Positions 1 to 8,841 of a DNA stretch of 37,923 nt are shown here, in pieces. The position numbers and the translations under genes are program-made. The notes beneath the pieces are model-generated. The model saw only the letters and a list, made by a program, of their open reading frames with translations. It had not been told where the DNA came from and did not search any database. Origin of the DNA: Pseudomonas sp. H3(2019) (lineage in GTDB: Bacteria > Pseudomonadota > Gammaproteobacteria > Pseudomonadales > Pseudomonadaceae); contig NZ_VMSG01000015.1 in the NCBI RefSeq assembly GCF_007713465.1, positions 1 to 37,923 on the forward strand. Direction: 5' to 3'. Position 1 is the stretch's first letter. Every line of letters starts with the position of its first letter.

Positions 1-39
1 ACCCGAAGGTCGTCGGTTCAAATCCGGCTCCCGCAACCA
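1..39 (+). tRNA. Initiator tRNA-fMet, 3' part (5' end outside window)
   Basis: The 39 bases fold as the 3' strand of an anticodon stem containing CCC, a variable loop, a T arm (GTCGG, loop TTCAAAT, CCGGC) and an acceptor strand ending CGCA-A-CCA. The three consecutive C's of the anticodon stem, and an A where the acceptor strand would face C1, are the two hallmarks of bacterial initiator tRNA. The sequence also matches my memory of Pseudomonas/E. coli fMet tRNA closely. The anticodon itself is not in the window, so the identity is inferred. Confidence 0.85.
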
Positions 40-45
40 AACATC

Positions 46-77
46 AAAAAAGGCTGCTCGAAAGAGCGGCCTTTTTT
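46..77 (+). terminator. Rho-independent terminator after the tRNA
   Basis: An inverted repeat (AAGGCTGCTC / GAGCGGCCTT) closes a GAAA tetraloop, with one T-G wobble, and is followed by a T-run. It lies 6 bases after the tRNA CCA end and so ends that transcript. Confidence 0.85.
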
Positions 78-316
78 GTATCTGTAGAAAAGTCCTTTCG
101 CAACAATGATCTGGCAACGTGCTACGAACCTTTGGTGCTCTTCAGGGTCCACCAGATCAGGTTATGCTGAGTCGCAGGCAAGCCTCTCTACGATTGAATG
201 TGCGTAATCCCCAATGTTCGGTGATACGCGTTAATATTTGTAATTATTTTTTCTACAGGGATTGGTAACTTGGCTGGATACCCCCATCCTGTCGCGCACA
301 ATCCAAGAGGTGATTG

Positions 317-2959
317 ATGCGCGCCAACTCGTCTGATTCACAAGACACCGTCACAGCGACACAACCGATCACGGCCACCCGTCTGCACTGGCTGGATCTG
401 GTCAGCAAGTACCGTCAGCCCATTGGCCTGGCGGTCACGTTGCTATTGTTCGCTATCGCGTTGATTGCCTGTCGCCATCTATTAAGCGAACTCGATCTCT
501 ACGCCCTGCACGACTCGATTCTGGAAGTGCCGAGGCCGGCCCTGCTCGGCGCATTGGGTGCGACCATTGCAGGCTTCATCATATTGCTCGGCTATGAATG
601 GTCAGCCACGCGTTACGCTGGCGTGAGCTTGCCGCCGCGCACCATGATTCTGGGTGGTTTCACCGCATTCGCCATCGGTAACGCCATTGGCCTGTCGCTG
701 CTGTCCGGCGGTTCGGTGCGTTACCGCCTGTATGCACGTCACGGGCTCGGGGCGTCGGAAGTCGCCCACATGACGCTGTTTGCCAGCCTGTCATTGGGCT
801 GCGCTTTGCCGCCGCTCGCAGCCCTGGCGACACTCAGCAACCTGCCTGCCGCATCCACCGCGCTGCATTTGTCACAGCCGCTGCTGGGCGGGATCGCAAT
901 TGCCGTGCTGCTGCTCTGCTCCGTGTTGGCCATTGGCATTTACCGCCGTCGCCTGCCGGATCAACCTTATCCGGATAACTTGCTGGTTCGCGCCGGTCGA
1001 CGCACGTTGCGCCTGCCGGGGCGTCGCCTGACCTTCCTGCAATTGGTGATTACCGCACTGGACGTGGCAGCCGCCGCGACCGTGCTGTACCTGCTGCTGC
1101 CCGAAGCGCCACCGTTCGGCGCCTTCCTGCTGGTCTATCTGCTGGCCCTGGCCGCTGGCGTGCTCAGCCATGTACCGGGCGGCGTCGGGGTATTCGAAGC
1201 GATTCTGCTGGCGGCCTTCGCCGACAAACTCGGCGCTGCGCCACTGGCCGCCGCCCTGCTGCTGTATCGCCTGATCTATGTGGTTCTGCCGCTGTTGGCG
1301 GCTTGCGTCCTGCTGCTGATCAATGAAGCGCAACGCCTGTTCAACACCCGTCAATCGCTGCGCGCCGCCTCGGGCATGGCCGCACCGGTACTGGCGATCC
1401 TGGTGTTCCTGTCTGGCGTCGTACTGCTGTTTTCCGGTGCGACACCGGAAATCGACACCCGTCTGGAACACATCGGGTTCCTGATCCCCCATCGCCTGGT
1501 CGATGCCTCGCACTTCGGTGCCAGCCTGATCGGCGTGCTCTGCCTGCTGCTGGCTCAAGGTCTGCGCCGTCGCCTCTCGGCCGCCTGGATGCTGACCACC
1601 ATTTTGCTGATGATCGGCGCCGTGCTCTCGCTGCTCAAAGGCTTCGACTGGGAAGAAGCCTGCCTGATGATCCTGACCGCCAGCCTGCTGGCGATCTTCC
1701 GTCGCTCCTTCTACCGTCCAAGCCGTTTGACCGAAGTGCCGTTCTCGCCGCTGTACCTGGTGGCCAGCCTCTGCGTGTTGGGCGCCTCGATCTGGCTCCT
1801 GCTGTTCGCCTATCAGGATGTGCCGTACAGCCATCAACTGTGGTGGCAGTTCACCCTGGACTCCGATGCCCCACGCGGCCTGCGCTCGCTGCTCGGCGCG
1901 GCTGTGTTGCTGGTGGTGGTGTCTCTTACCTGGCTGCTGCGCACCGCGCGCCCGGTGATTCATCAGCCCGACGTCGCAGAACTGGATAAGGCCCTGAAGA
2001 TCCTGATGGCCTCGTCGCAACCGGACGGTGGCCTCGCCCTGACCGGTGACAAGGCGCTACTGTTTCACCCTAACGACGAAGCGTTCTTGATGTATGCGCG
2101 TCGTGGCCGCAGTCTGGTGGCTCTGTACGACCCGATCGGCCCGACCCAGCAACGCGCGGAGATGATCTGGCAGTTCCGTGACCTCTGCGACCTGCATCAC
2201 GCCCGTCCAGTGTTCTATCAAGTGCGCGCCGAAAACCTGCCGTACTACATGGACATCGGCCTGACCGCAATCAAGCTGGGCGAAGAAGCACGGGTTGACC
2301 TGCATCGCTTTGATCTCGAGGCCAAGGGCAAAGAGATGAAAGACCTGCGCTACACCTGGAACCGTGGCACCCGCGATGGCCTGTCGCTGGAAATCTACGA
2401 ACCGGGTCAAGCCCCCATGGAAGAGCTGAAGGTCATTTCCGATGCCTGGCTGACCGGCAAGAACGTTCGCGAGAAAGGCTTCTCCCTCGGCCGTTTCAGC
2501 GATGATTACCTCAAGCACTTCCGTATTGCGATCATTCACTTTGAAGGTCGCCCGGTGGCATTCGCCAACCTGCTCGAGACGTATAGCCACGACCTGGCCA
2601 GCCTCGACCTGATGCGTGCACACCCGGACGCGCCCAAGCTGACCATGGAATTCATGATGGTCGGCCTGATTCAACATTATAAAAATCATGGATATGCACG
2701 TTTCAGTCTGGGCATGGTGCCGCTGTCGGGTTTGCAACCCCGTCGTGGCGCGCCACTGACCCAACGCCTCGGCTCGATGGTGTTTCGCCGTGGCGAGCAG
2801 CTCTATAACTTCCAGGGGCTGCGCCGCTTCAAGGACAAATTCCAGCCTGACTGGGAACCTCGTTACATGGCCGTGCCCGCCGGACTCGATCCGCTGGTGG
2901 CACTGGCCGATACCGCCGCCCTGATTGCGGGCGGCTTGACTGGATTGGTGAAACGCTGA
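317..2959 (+). CDS. mprF: MprF-type aminoacyl-phosphatidylglycerol synthase/flippase
   Basis: The protein has 880 residues. The first ~540 are strongly hydrophobic, with many membrane segments (UPF0104/LPG-flippase-like). The soluble C-terminal ~330 residues form the DUF2156 GNAT-like synthase domain, which transfers an amino acid from aminoacyl-tRNA to phosphatidylglycerol. In P. aeruginosa the homologue PA0920 makes alanyl-PG, which protects against cationic peptides and acid; alanine specificity here is inferred from the neighbour gene. The start is ATG 317 after AAGAGG; a TTG lies one codon upstream. The stop overlaps the next ATG (TGATG), so the two genes are probably translationally coupled. 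Length and domain order are normal for the family. Confidence 0.93.
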   Translation: MRANSSDSQDTVTATQPITATRLHWLDLVSKYRQPIGLAVTLLLFAIALIACRHLLSELDLYALHDSILEVPRPALLGALGATIAGFIILLGYEWSATRYAGVSLPPRTMILGGFTAFAIGNAIGLSLLSGGSVRYRLYARHGLGASEVAHMTLFASLSLGCALPPLAALATLSNLPAASTALHLSQPLLGGIAIAVLLLCSVLAIGIYRRRLPDQPYPDNLLVRAGRRTLRLPGRRLTFLQLVITALDVAAAATVLYLLLPEAPPFGAFLLVYLLALAAGVLSHVPGGVGVFEAILLAAFADKLGAAPLAAALLLYRLIYVVLPLLAACVLLLINEAQRLFNTRQSLRAASGMAAPVLAILVFLSGVVLLFSGATPEIDTRLEHIGFLIPHRLVDASHFGASLIGVLCLLLAQGLRRRLSAAWMLTTILLMIGAVLSLLKGFDWEEACLMILTASLLAIFRRSFYRPSRLTEVPFSPLYLVASLCVLGASIWLLLFAYQDVPYSHQLWWQFTLDSDAPRGLRSLLGAAVLLVVVSLTWLLRTARPVIHQPDVAELDKALKILMASSQPDGGLALTGDKALLFHPNDEAFLMYARRGRSLVALYDPIGPTQQRAEMIWQFRDLCDLHHARPVFYQVRAENLPYYMDIGLTAIKLGEEARVDLHRFDLEAKGKEMKDLRYTWNRGTRDGLSLEIYEPGQAPMEELKVISDAWLTGKNVREKGFSLGRFSDDYLKHFRIAIIHFEGRPVAFANLLETYSHDLASLDLMRAHPDAPKLTMEFMMVGLIQHYKNHGYARFSLGMVPLSGLQPRRGAPLTQRLGSMVFRRGEQLYNFQGLRRFKDKFQPDWEPRYMAVPAGLDPLVALADTAALIAGGLTGLVKR

Positions 2960-4254
2960 TGATTCAACGCTCCTGGCGGTATGTATTAGCCACTCTGGTG
3001 GTGCTGGCTGTGATCCTCGGTGGCGGTTTCTGGTACTGGAACCGCCCGGCACCAGAGCCCACCCTCGAACTGCTGACGCCCATTGATGGCCCGGCAATGA
3101 CCCGGGTCATCCCCGGCACCACGCCGCGTGCGCAGGTGGTCGTCGCGGTGAACGAAGATCAGAAGCTCAGCGACAAGCAGCTGATGACCCTGAGCCGTGG
3201 CGGTGCCGCGCAAATCGTTCAGGTGGTCCTGCCTACAGACTGCACGCAGCAAGGTAATGCCCTGCAGGCGGCCTTCCAGCAGCTCAAGGGCCCTGCGACC
3301 CTGGTCAGCGGTATCGGCCCTGGCGCCATTCTGGCCTGGCGCTGGCTGGCCGAGCAGAAAGATGACAAGTCCCAGGCCGTTTCGGTGGACCTGGCCCTGG
3401 AAAAGCCCGGCTGCACACAACAGCTGCCAAAAAGCGCAGCTCACGGTCACTGGCTGGTCGCATGGAACGATAACCCGGACGACACCAGCGCCGGTTTCGT
3501 GCGCGATCAACCGAATGCCGAAACCAGCATCAGCGACTACGACATCAACCTGCCGCAAGTCCTCAACAACGAACTGCGCAAGATCCTCGTCGGCGCTGAC
3601 AAGGGCAACGGCGGCCTGAACATTCCAGTGGTCGAAGTGCCTGCCGGCCAGGCCAAGGACACCGTCACCCTGTTCCTTTCCGGTGACGGCGGCTGGCGCG
3701 ACCTGGACCGTGACGTGGCCGGTGAAATGGCGAAGATCGGCTACCCGGTGGTCGGCATCGACACCCTGCGCTACTACTGGCAGCACAAGAGCCCTGAGCA
3801 AAGCGCCATTGACCTTGCCGAACTGATGCAGCACTACCGTCAGAAGTGGGGCACCAAACGCTTCATCCTGACGGGCTACTCGTTCGGCGCCGACGTCTTG
3901 CCCGCGATCTACAACCGCATGCCGGAAAGCGAACAGCAACGGGTCGACGCAATCATCCTGCTGGCCTTTGCCCGTACTGGCAGCTTCGAAATCCAGGTCG
4001 AGGGCTGGCTCGGCAATGCCGGTAAAGAGGCCGACACTGGCCCGGAAATGGCCAAGCTGCCAGCCGACAAGGTGCTGTGCATCTACGGCGCAGAAGAAAT
4101 CGCCGAGAGTGGCTGCACCGACAAGACCGCTGTGGGTGAAGCCTTGAAGCTGCCGGGCGGCCACCACTTCGACGAGAACTACCCGGCCCTGGCCAAACGC
4201 CTGGTCAATGCGATCGAGAAACGTCAGAACAAGGACAAGGTCACAGAACAGTGA
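2959..4254 (+). CDS. VirJ/AcvB-type periplasmic hydrolase, probable alanyl-PG hydrolase
   Basis: This 431-residue protein starts with a short basic stretch and one hydrophobic segment (about residues 7-27), a signal or membrane anchor. The C-terminal half is an alpha/beta hydrolase of the VirJ family with the nucleophile elbow GYSFG (Ser about 308) and a GGHH motif near the end that can supply the catalytic His. In P. aeruginosa, PA0919 lies in the same operon as the alanyl-PG synthase and is a periplasmic aminoacyl-PG hydrolase. The identical arrangement here, with a 1-base start/stop overlap, supports the same role of trimming alanyl-PG levels. A terminator follows within 20 bases. Confidence 0.85.
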   Translation: MIQRSWRYVLATLVVLAVILGGGFWYWNRPAPEPTLELLTPIDGPAMTRVIPGTTPRAQVVVAVNEDQKLSDKQLMTLSRGGAAQIVQVVLPTDCTQQGNALQAAFQQLKGPATLVSGIGPGAILAWRWLAEQKDDKSQAVSVDLALEKPGCTQQLPKSAAHGHWLVAWNDNPDDTSAGFVRDQPNAETSISDYDINLPQVLNNELRKILVGADKGNGGLNIPVVEVPAGQAKDTVTLFLSGDGGWRDLDRDVAGEMAKIGYPVVGIDTLRYYWQHKSPEQSAIDLAELMQHYRQKWGTKRFILTGYSFGADVLPAIYNRMPESEQQRVDAIILLAFARTGSFEIQVEGWLGNAGKEADTGPEMAKLPADKVLCIYGAEEIAESGCTDKTAVGEALKLPGGHHFDENYPALAKRLVNAIEKRQNKDKVTEQ

Positions 4255-4271
4255 CCTGAACCGTGCTCAAC

Positions 4272-4308
4272 AAAAGCCCCCGTTACTGCAAGGTACCGGG
4301 GGCTTTTT
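4272..4308 (+). terminator. Rho-independent terminator of the mprF operon
   Basis: Arms AAAAGCCCCCG and CGGGGGCTTTTT flank a 13-15 base loop, with A-runs and T-runs on both sides, so it could work in both directions. It is nearly the same sequence, loop included, as the terminator at 13875-13913 on the other side of the restriction island. Confidence 0.9.
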
Positions 4309-4565
4309 CATGCTGCACCCGACTCGACCGGACGACACAGCTCACCTGTAGGAGCAGCCGGGCGGCGTTCCGTCTGCTCGCGATAGCATCACCTCGGATT
4401 GCCTGACACATCGAGGCGCCTACATCGCGAGCGAGCATCTTCAATGCAGTGCTGCGATCCGCAACCAAATTCCAACCCCATCGCTGATGATGCCACTGCG
4501 AATAACTTTCAAGGCAATGGGCGCAGGACTAAGCCCTCCCAAGCCATAGCCAAATCTGGTCGATC
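4309..4565. repeat. Gene-free stretch with a degenerate REP-like element
   Basis: I see no convincing gene here. At 4348-4387 a GTAGGAGCAGC-type sequence is followed by an imperfect inverted copy (GAGCAG at 4352-4357, CTGCTC at 4374-4379). A further GCGAGCGAGC-like piece lies near 4427. These resemble worn Pseudomonas REP sequences. The rest (about 4440-4565) shows nothing I can name. This stretch forms the left margin of the restriction island. Confidence 0.4.
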
Positions 4566-4616
4566 TTGAGTAAGCTCAATGTAATATTGCGCACACTAAG
4601 CTCAACTACGCGCAAT
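4566..4616 (+). promoter_or_regulatory. Candidate operator/promoter of hsdR: nested repeats
   Basis: Just upstream of hsdR, TAAGCTCAA occurs twice (4571-4579 and 4597-4605, 26 bases apart). The first copy is part of a small inverted repeat TTGAG/CTCAA. ATTGCGC (4586-4592) and GCGCAAT (4610-4616) form a separate inverted repeat. TAATAT at 4582-4587 could be a -10 box, but I find no good -35. This arrangement is typical of a regulated promoter; the regulator is unknown. Confidence 0.35.
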
Positions 4617-4644
4617 CAAGGGACGAGCATGCATAGGATTGAAC

Positions 4645-7600
4645 ATGGCCGCGAACAGTAACTTCTCCTTTCTCCAGGAACACGATCCCGTTTTCCTTCA
4701 GCTTGCGAGCACGGCCGAACAGATCTTTGCCAGCGATCCCAACACCACATTGATGAAGCTTCGGCAGTTGGGCGAGGCTTTGGCTCAAGATTTGGCCAGC
4801 CGGGCGGGTATTGATTTCGATGCAACTACCACGCAGTCGGACCTACTCTACAAATTAGGTCGGGACATCCAGCTGGATCAAAATATCCGCGATCTGTTTC
4901 GAACACTTCGTGTCGAAGGCAATAAAGCCACCCACCAATTTCGTACCCAACACCGCGAGGCAATGGATGGGCTCAAGGTCGCTCGCGCTTTAGCCATTTG
5001 GTACCACCGTTCGTTCGGCAAGAAAGGCGACCAGTTTCAACCTCCCCCCTTTGTTAAACCGGATGACCCCAGCGCCCCGCTGCGCGATCTACAAAGCCAG
5101 ATTGAGCAACTGAAAGCGCAATTGAGCGAGTCCAGCCAGAAGCTTGAAAGCAACCAGCAGTTGACTGAGTTGAAGAAGCGCGAGGCCGAAGAGTATTCCG
5201 TTCTAGCAGAGCAAATGGATGCTGAATCTCGCCTTTATCAGCAGCAAGCCAAACAGCATGAAGCCGAGCTGGCAAAGTTGCGCGTTGAGCACGAGCAACG
5301 CATTAAAGCTTTGCAAATTCAACTATTGACCCAACCCCAGGCCTCGTCTCAGGTCATGCATAACACAATGCAGGCCACCCATAAATTCGACCTGAGTGAA
5401 GACCTCACCCGTATCCTCATTGACCAGCAACTCGTCGACGCGGGGTGGGAAGCTGACTCCCTCGATCTGATGTACAGCAAAGGGGCCAGACCAGAGAAAG
5501 GCAAAAATAAAGCTATTGCTGAGTGGCCCACCAGCAGCCCAAAAGCCTGTGCCGACTACGTTCTTTTCACCGGTCTGACGCCGGTAGCCATCGTTGAAGC
5601 CAAGCGTAAACGCATCAACGTTGCGGATCGTATTCCCCAAGCTGAGCGTTATTCTCGCGAATTCAAATTTGCTCCAGAACATCTACAGCCATGGCTACTC
5701 GCCGGGCACTCCGCACCGTGGAATGATGGAGAAGGGGCAGCTTTCCGAGTGCCCTTTGCCTTTGCCTGCAATGGTCGCCCATACATCAAGCAGCTCGCCG
5801 AACATTCCGGGACCTGGTTCCGAGATCTGCGCAGCCCCGCTAACACATCCCGGCCGCTGCAAGACTTCCATAAACCCAATGACCTACTGGACCTGCTCAA
5901 ACGCAGCCAGGCAGAGGCTGAAGCCAAGCTCAAGGAAGAAGGCTTTGCCTACCTGAAATTGCGTGATTATCAGGAAAAGGCGATCCATGCAGTAGAACAA
6001 GCGTTAGCCAACAACCAACGCGACTGCTTGCTTGCCATGGCCACCGGCACCGGTAAAACCCGCACCATCATTGGCTTGATGTATCGCTTCCTGAAAGCGG
6101 AGCGCTTCAAGCGCATTCTGTTTCTGGTCGACCGCAGCGCCCTCGGCCAACAGGCTATCGACTCGTTTAACGACACTGCCCTTGAGCAAAACCACACTCT
6201 CGCTCAGATCTACGACATCAAAGAGCTGGGCGATATGGCAGCCGAGGCGGAGACCCGCATCCAGGTGGCCACCGTGCAGGCCATGGTTAGCCGTATTTTT
6301 CGCTCTGACACGCCGCCTTCGGTTGGCGAGTTCGACTGCATCATCGTTGACGAGGCCCACCGTGGTTACACCCTCGATCAAGAGATGAGCGAGGGCGAGT
6401 TGGCCGTTCGTGATCACAATCAGTACCTCTCACAATACCGCCGTGTGCTGGATTATTTTGACGCGTGCAAAATCGGCCTGACCGCCACCCCGGCCAAACA
6501 CACTAGCGAGATTTTCGGTAAGCCGGTGTTCACCTACAGCTACCGCGAAGCCGTGGCGGATGACTGGTTGATCGACCATGAACCACCGATACGCTACGAA
6601 ACCCAGCTCAGCAAAAACGGCATCCGATTTGAAAAGGGAGAAAAGGTCAGCATCATCGATACCCAGACCGGTGAAATTGATGTCGCCGAACTGGAAGACG
6701 AACTCAACTTTAATATCGAGTCGTTCAACCGCCGGGTGATCACGTCTGCTTTTGACAAAGTGATATGCGATGCCCTAGCCAATGAGCTGGACCCCTTCGG
6801 CGAAGAAAAAACCATGATTTTCTGCGTCAACCAAGCCCATGCCGAACGGGTGAAAAACCTTCTGAATGCGGCCTTCAAAGACGCTTACGGTGAGCAATAC
6901 AACCAAGCGACGGTGCAAATCATCACCGGCCAGAGCGACAAAGTTGAACAACTGATTCGCAAGTACAAAAACGAACCACACCCCAGCATCGCGATCACAG
7001 TTGACCTGCTCACCACTGGCATTGACGTGCCGAAAATCTGCAATCTGGTGTTTATGCGCCGGGTACGCTCACGCATTCTCTATGAGCAGATGAAAGGGCG
7101 CGCAACCCGACGTTGCGACGAAATTGGTAAAACGGTGTTCCGTATCTACGATCCCGTCGACCTCTACGCCAGCCTCGAAGCTGTCGACACCATGAAGCCC
7201 CTGGTGAAGAACCCGAATGTTTCGCTAGAGCAATTGGTCAGCGAACTCACCAGTGATGCCAGTCACGACGCTCCCGGCAACCAGGACGACAGTAGCCACG
7301 CCCACGATGTGCTCGACGTACTCAGCCAGCGCATCATGCGAATTCTGCGCAAGGCCGACCACAAAGCTGAATCCAAGCCCTCCCTGAAGAAAAAACTCCA
7401 AGAGCTTGAAGATATTTGGGGCGTAGAACCTGCAAAACTGCACAAGCATCTGCACGAACTGGGACCCAAGCAGGCGGCCCAGTTTATTCGTCAGCATAGT
7501 CAGTTGCTGACCCAACTGGATGCAGTCAGCAACCTGATGGGCTCGGAAAACTATCCGATTATTTCCACCCACCGTGATGAACTGATGGTGCGTGAGCAAA

Positions 7601-8121
7601 GCTACGGTGCCTATCACAAACCTCAGGACTACCTCGAAAGCTTCCACGACTTTGTCCACAGCCAGCTCAACCAATCCGCAGCCTTGGGCGTGGTAGTCAA
7701 TCGACCGAAAGACCTCACTCGCGAACAACTGCGTAGTGTCCGCTTACTTCTGGATCAGCACGGATTCAGCGAAGTCAGCCTGAAAAGCGCCTGGCGCAAC
7801 CAGACCAACCAGGAAATCGCTGCGAGCATTATTGGCTATATCCGCCAGGCCGCTATCGGCGAAGCTCTGCTGCCCTTCGACCAACGCGTGGCCAATGCGA
7901 TGCAGAAAATCTATGCCCTTCAGCAGTGGACGCCGGTACAACGCAAATGGCTTGATCGCCTGGCAAAACAATTGGTGCACGAGGTGATCATCGACACCCA
8001 ACAAGTCAACGAGGCCTTCCAGAACGATGGCGGCATCAGGAGCTTGAATCGCCACCTCGGCGGCAACCTGGATAAGGTACTGGAAGCCTTGAACGACAAT
8101 CTGTGGCCCGAGGTCGGCTGA
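4645..8121 (+). CDS. hsdR: Type I restriction enzyme R (motor/nuclease) subunit
   Basis: The protein has 1158 residues. The order is an N-terminal helical region like those of other HsdR proteins (about 1-110), a coiled coil rich in E/K/Q (about 150-235), and a PD-(D/E)xK nuclease core (D304, E318-A-K320). A superfamily 2 helicase follows, with Walker A ATGTGKT near residue 467 and DEAH at 569-572; the RRV..R..YEQMKGRATR stretch matches helicase motif VI. An EcoEI-type C-terminal domain closes it. It uses ATP to translocate DNA and cuts unmethylated DNA when bound to HsdM/HsdS. ATG 4645 is preferred because TAGGA lies 8 bases upstream; the TTG at 4639 has poorer spacing. All motifs are intact. 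It is first in the island and 79 bases from the next gene. Confidence 0.95.
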   Translation: MAANSNFSFLQEHDPVFLQLASTAEQIFASDPNTTLMKLRQLGEALAQDLASRAGIDFDATTTQSDLLYKLGRDIQLDQNIRDLFRTLRVEGNKATHQFRTQHREAMDGLKVARALAIWYHRSFGKKGDQFQPPPFVKPDDPSAPLRDLQSQIEQLKAQLSESSQKLESNQQLTELKKREAEEYSVLAEQMDAESRLYQQQAKQHEAELAKLRVEHEQRIKALQIQLLTQPQASSQVMHNTMQATHKFDLSEDLTRILIDQQLVDAGWEADSLDLMYSKGARPEKGKNKAIAEWPTSSPKACADYVLFTGLTPVAIVEAKRKRINVADRIPQAERYSREFKFAPEHLQPWLLAGHSAPWNDGEGAAFRVPFAFACNGRPYIKQLAEHSGTWFRDLRSPANTSRPLQDFHKPNDLLDLLKRSQAEAEAKLKEEGFAYLKLRDYQEKAIHAVEQALANNQRDCLLAMATGTGKTRTIIGLMYRFLKAERFKRILFLVDRSALGQQAIDSFNDTALEQNHTLAQIYDIKELGDMAAEAETRIQVATVQAMVSRIFRSDTPPSVGEFDCIIVDEAHRGYTLDQEMSEGELAVRDHNQYLSQYRRVLDYFDACKIGLTATPAKHTSEIFGKPVFTYSYREAVADDWLIDHEPPIRYETQLSKNGIRFEKGEKVSIIDTQTGEIDVAELEDELNFNIESFNRRVITSAFDKVICDALANELDPFGEEKTMIFCVNQAHAERVKNLLNAAFKDAYGEQYNQATVQIITGQSDKVEQLIRKYKNEPHPSIAITVDLLTTGIDVPKICNLVFMRRVRSRILYEQMKGRATRRCDEIGKTVFRIYDPVDLYASLEAVDTMKPLVKNPNVSLEQLVSELTSDASHDAPGNQDDSSHAHDVLDVLSQRIMRILRKADHKAESKPSLKKKLQELEDIWGVEPAKLHKHLHELGPKQAAQFIRQHSQLLTQLDAVSNLMGSENYPIISTHRDELMVREQSYGAYHKPQDYLESFHDFVHSQLNQSAALGVVVNRPKDLTREQLRSVRLLLDQHGFSEVSLKSAWRNQTNQEIAASIIGYIRQAAIGEALLPFDQRVANAMQKIYALQQWTPVQRKWLDRLAKQLVHEVIIDTQQVNEAFQNDGGIRSLNRHLGGNLDKVLEALNDNLWPEVG

Positions 8122-8126
8122 GTCGG

Positions 8127-8157
8127 TTGACAGGGGCTAAGCAAAAACGCCTAAACT
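8127..8157 (+). promoter_or_regulatory. Internal promoter candidate for the wHTH-NTase-PP2C genes
   Basis: A consensus -35 box TTGACA (8127-8132) is followed after 19 bases by TAAACT (8152-8157), a 4/6 match to a -10 box; a 17-base spacing gives the weaker CCTAAA. The -35 match and the position in the only sizeable gap inside the operon support it. The -10 is weak, as expected for a regulated promoter. Confidence 0.45.
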
Positions 8158-8185
8158 GTCCTCAGTCCTAGGACAAAGGACAGTT
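8154..8185. promoter_or_regulatory. 32-bp concentric dyad, probable operator
   Basis: Outer arms AACTGTCCT (8154-8162) and AGGACAGTT (8177-8185) are perfect complements. Between them GTCCTAGGAC (8165-8174) is itself a perfect palindrome with the same centre, and only two base pairs are mismatched. The element therefore holds four GTCCT/AGGAC half-sites. It overlaps the -10 candidate and lies 15 bases before the wHTH gene. No T-run follows, so a terminator is unlikely. Binding of the adjacent wHTH protein is inference. Confidence 0.6.
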
Positions 8186-8200
8186 GCTAACCGAGGCCCA

Positions 8201-8839
8201 ATGAAGAGTCAAGACGTACTTCTGCTGATAAAACTGATCTGCCTGGAACAGCGCGAGCGCCTGCAGCGCCAGCTCGACAGCGAAACATCAGAACTGATCA
8301 AGCTCAGCGATACCGACACCGCCGACCAATGGCAAGGTTGGGATGATCACTCAGAACAGGACCCGCCCGTTCATAACGACAGCTACTCTGTTCGCGCCCT
8401 GCAAGCCTCACTCGGCATCAGCAAAACCGAAGTCGCCTCGGCACTGAAACGCTGTCAGCAGATTGGGTTGCTCCGCATAGACCCAAACACCCAGCTACCT
8501 CGGGTCAACAATAAAGCGCTTTTGGGCTTTATTGAAAATGGCTTGCGTTATGTCTTTCCGGTCAAGCCCGCCGAAATTGTTCGCGGTATCCCAACCAGCT
8601 TTTCCGCCCCTGTGTTACAGGGCAAGCTGATGAGTGGCGGCGACCTGATCCACGTTTGGCCAGACGCCTACGGCAATCGCAAAGGGCAGTCCATAACCCC
8701 CCTGTTCAAGACAGTACCGGGTGCGGTCAAAAGGGACTCCCTTTTGTATGAATACCTGGCGCTGATAGATGCCGTTCGCCTGGGCAATGCCCGGGAAGCC
8801 AATCTTGCGAACCAACTGCTGCGCGAGAAGATTTTGTAA
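8201..8839 (+). CDS. Winged-helix protein paired with an AbiEii-like nucleotidyltransferase
   Basis: The 212-residue product has an N-terminal helix with a basic, glutamine-rich segment and a winged helix-turn-helix at about 63-95 (SVRALQASLGIS...ALKRCQQIGLL). A second domain (about 118-212) contains VFPVKP, VWPD and a helical end. I do not recognise a named function. Proteins of this type sit next to AbiEii-like nucleotidyltransferases, as here (TAA, 2 bases, ATG). By analogy with AbiEi it may be an antitoxin and autorepressor. ATG 8201 follows CGAGG at short spacing. It sits just downstream of the 32-bp dyad. It is not a usual part of a type I restriction operon. Confidence 0.8.
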   Translation: MKSQDVLLLIKLICLEQRERLQRQLDSETSELIKLSDTDTADQWQGWDDHSEQDPPVHNDSYSVRALQASLGISKTEVASALKRCQQIGLLRIDPNTQLPRVNNKALLGFIENGLRYVFPVKPAEIVRGIPTSFSAPVLQGKLMSGGDLIHVWPDAYGNRKGQSITPLFKTVPGAVKRDSLLYEYLALIDAVRLGNAREANLANQLLREKIL

Positions 8840-8841
8840 TC

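Noticed and set aside
872..2020. Long open frame opposite mprF
   Set aside because: High-GC shadow: composition (Q, G, H, A rich) and position are the complement of a clear membrane protein gene.
2986..4167. 393-codon open frame opposite the VirJ-like gene
   Set aside because: Shadow of a recognised gene, with no ribosome site or family motif.
4283..4468. 61-codon minus-strand frame after the mprF operon
   Set aside because: Overlaps the terminator and REP-like sequence, with no start signal.
8154..8185. Dyad after hsdR as a terminator
   Set aside because: There is no T-run after either arm, and it overlaps a TTGACA promoter candidate.
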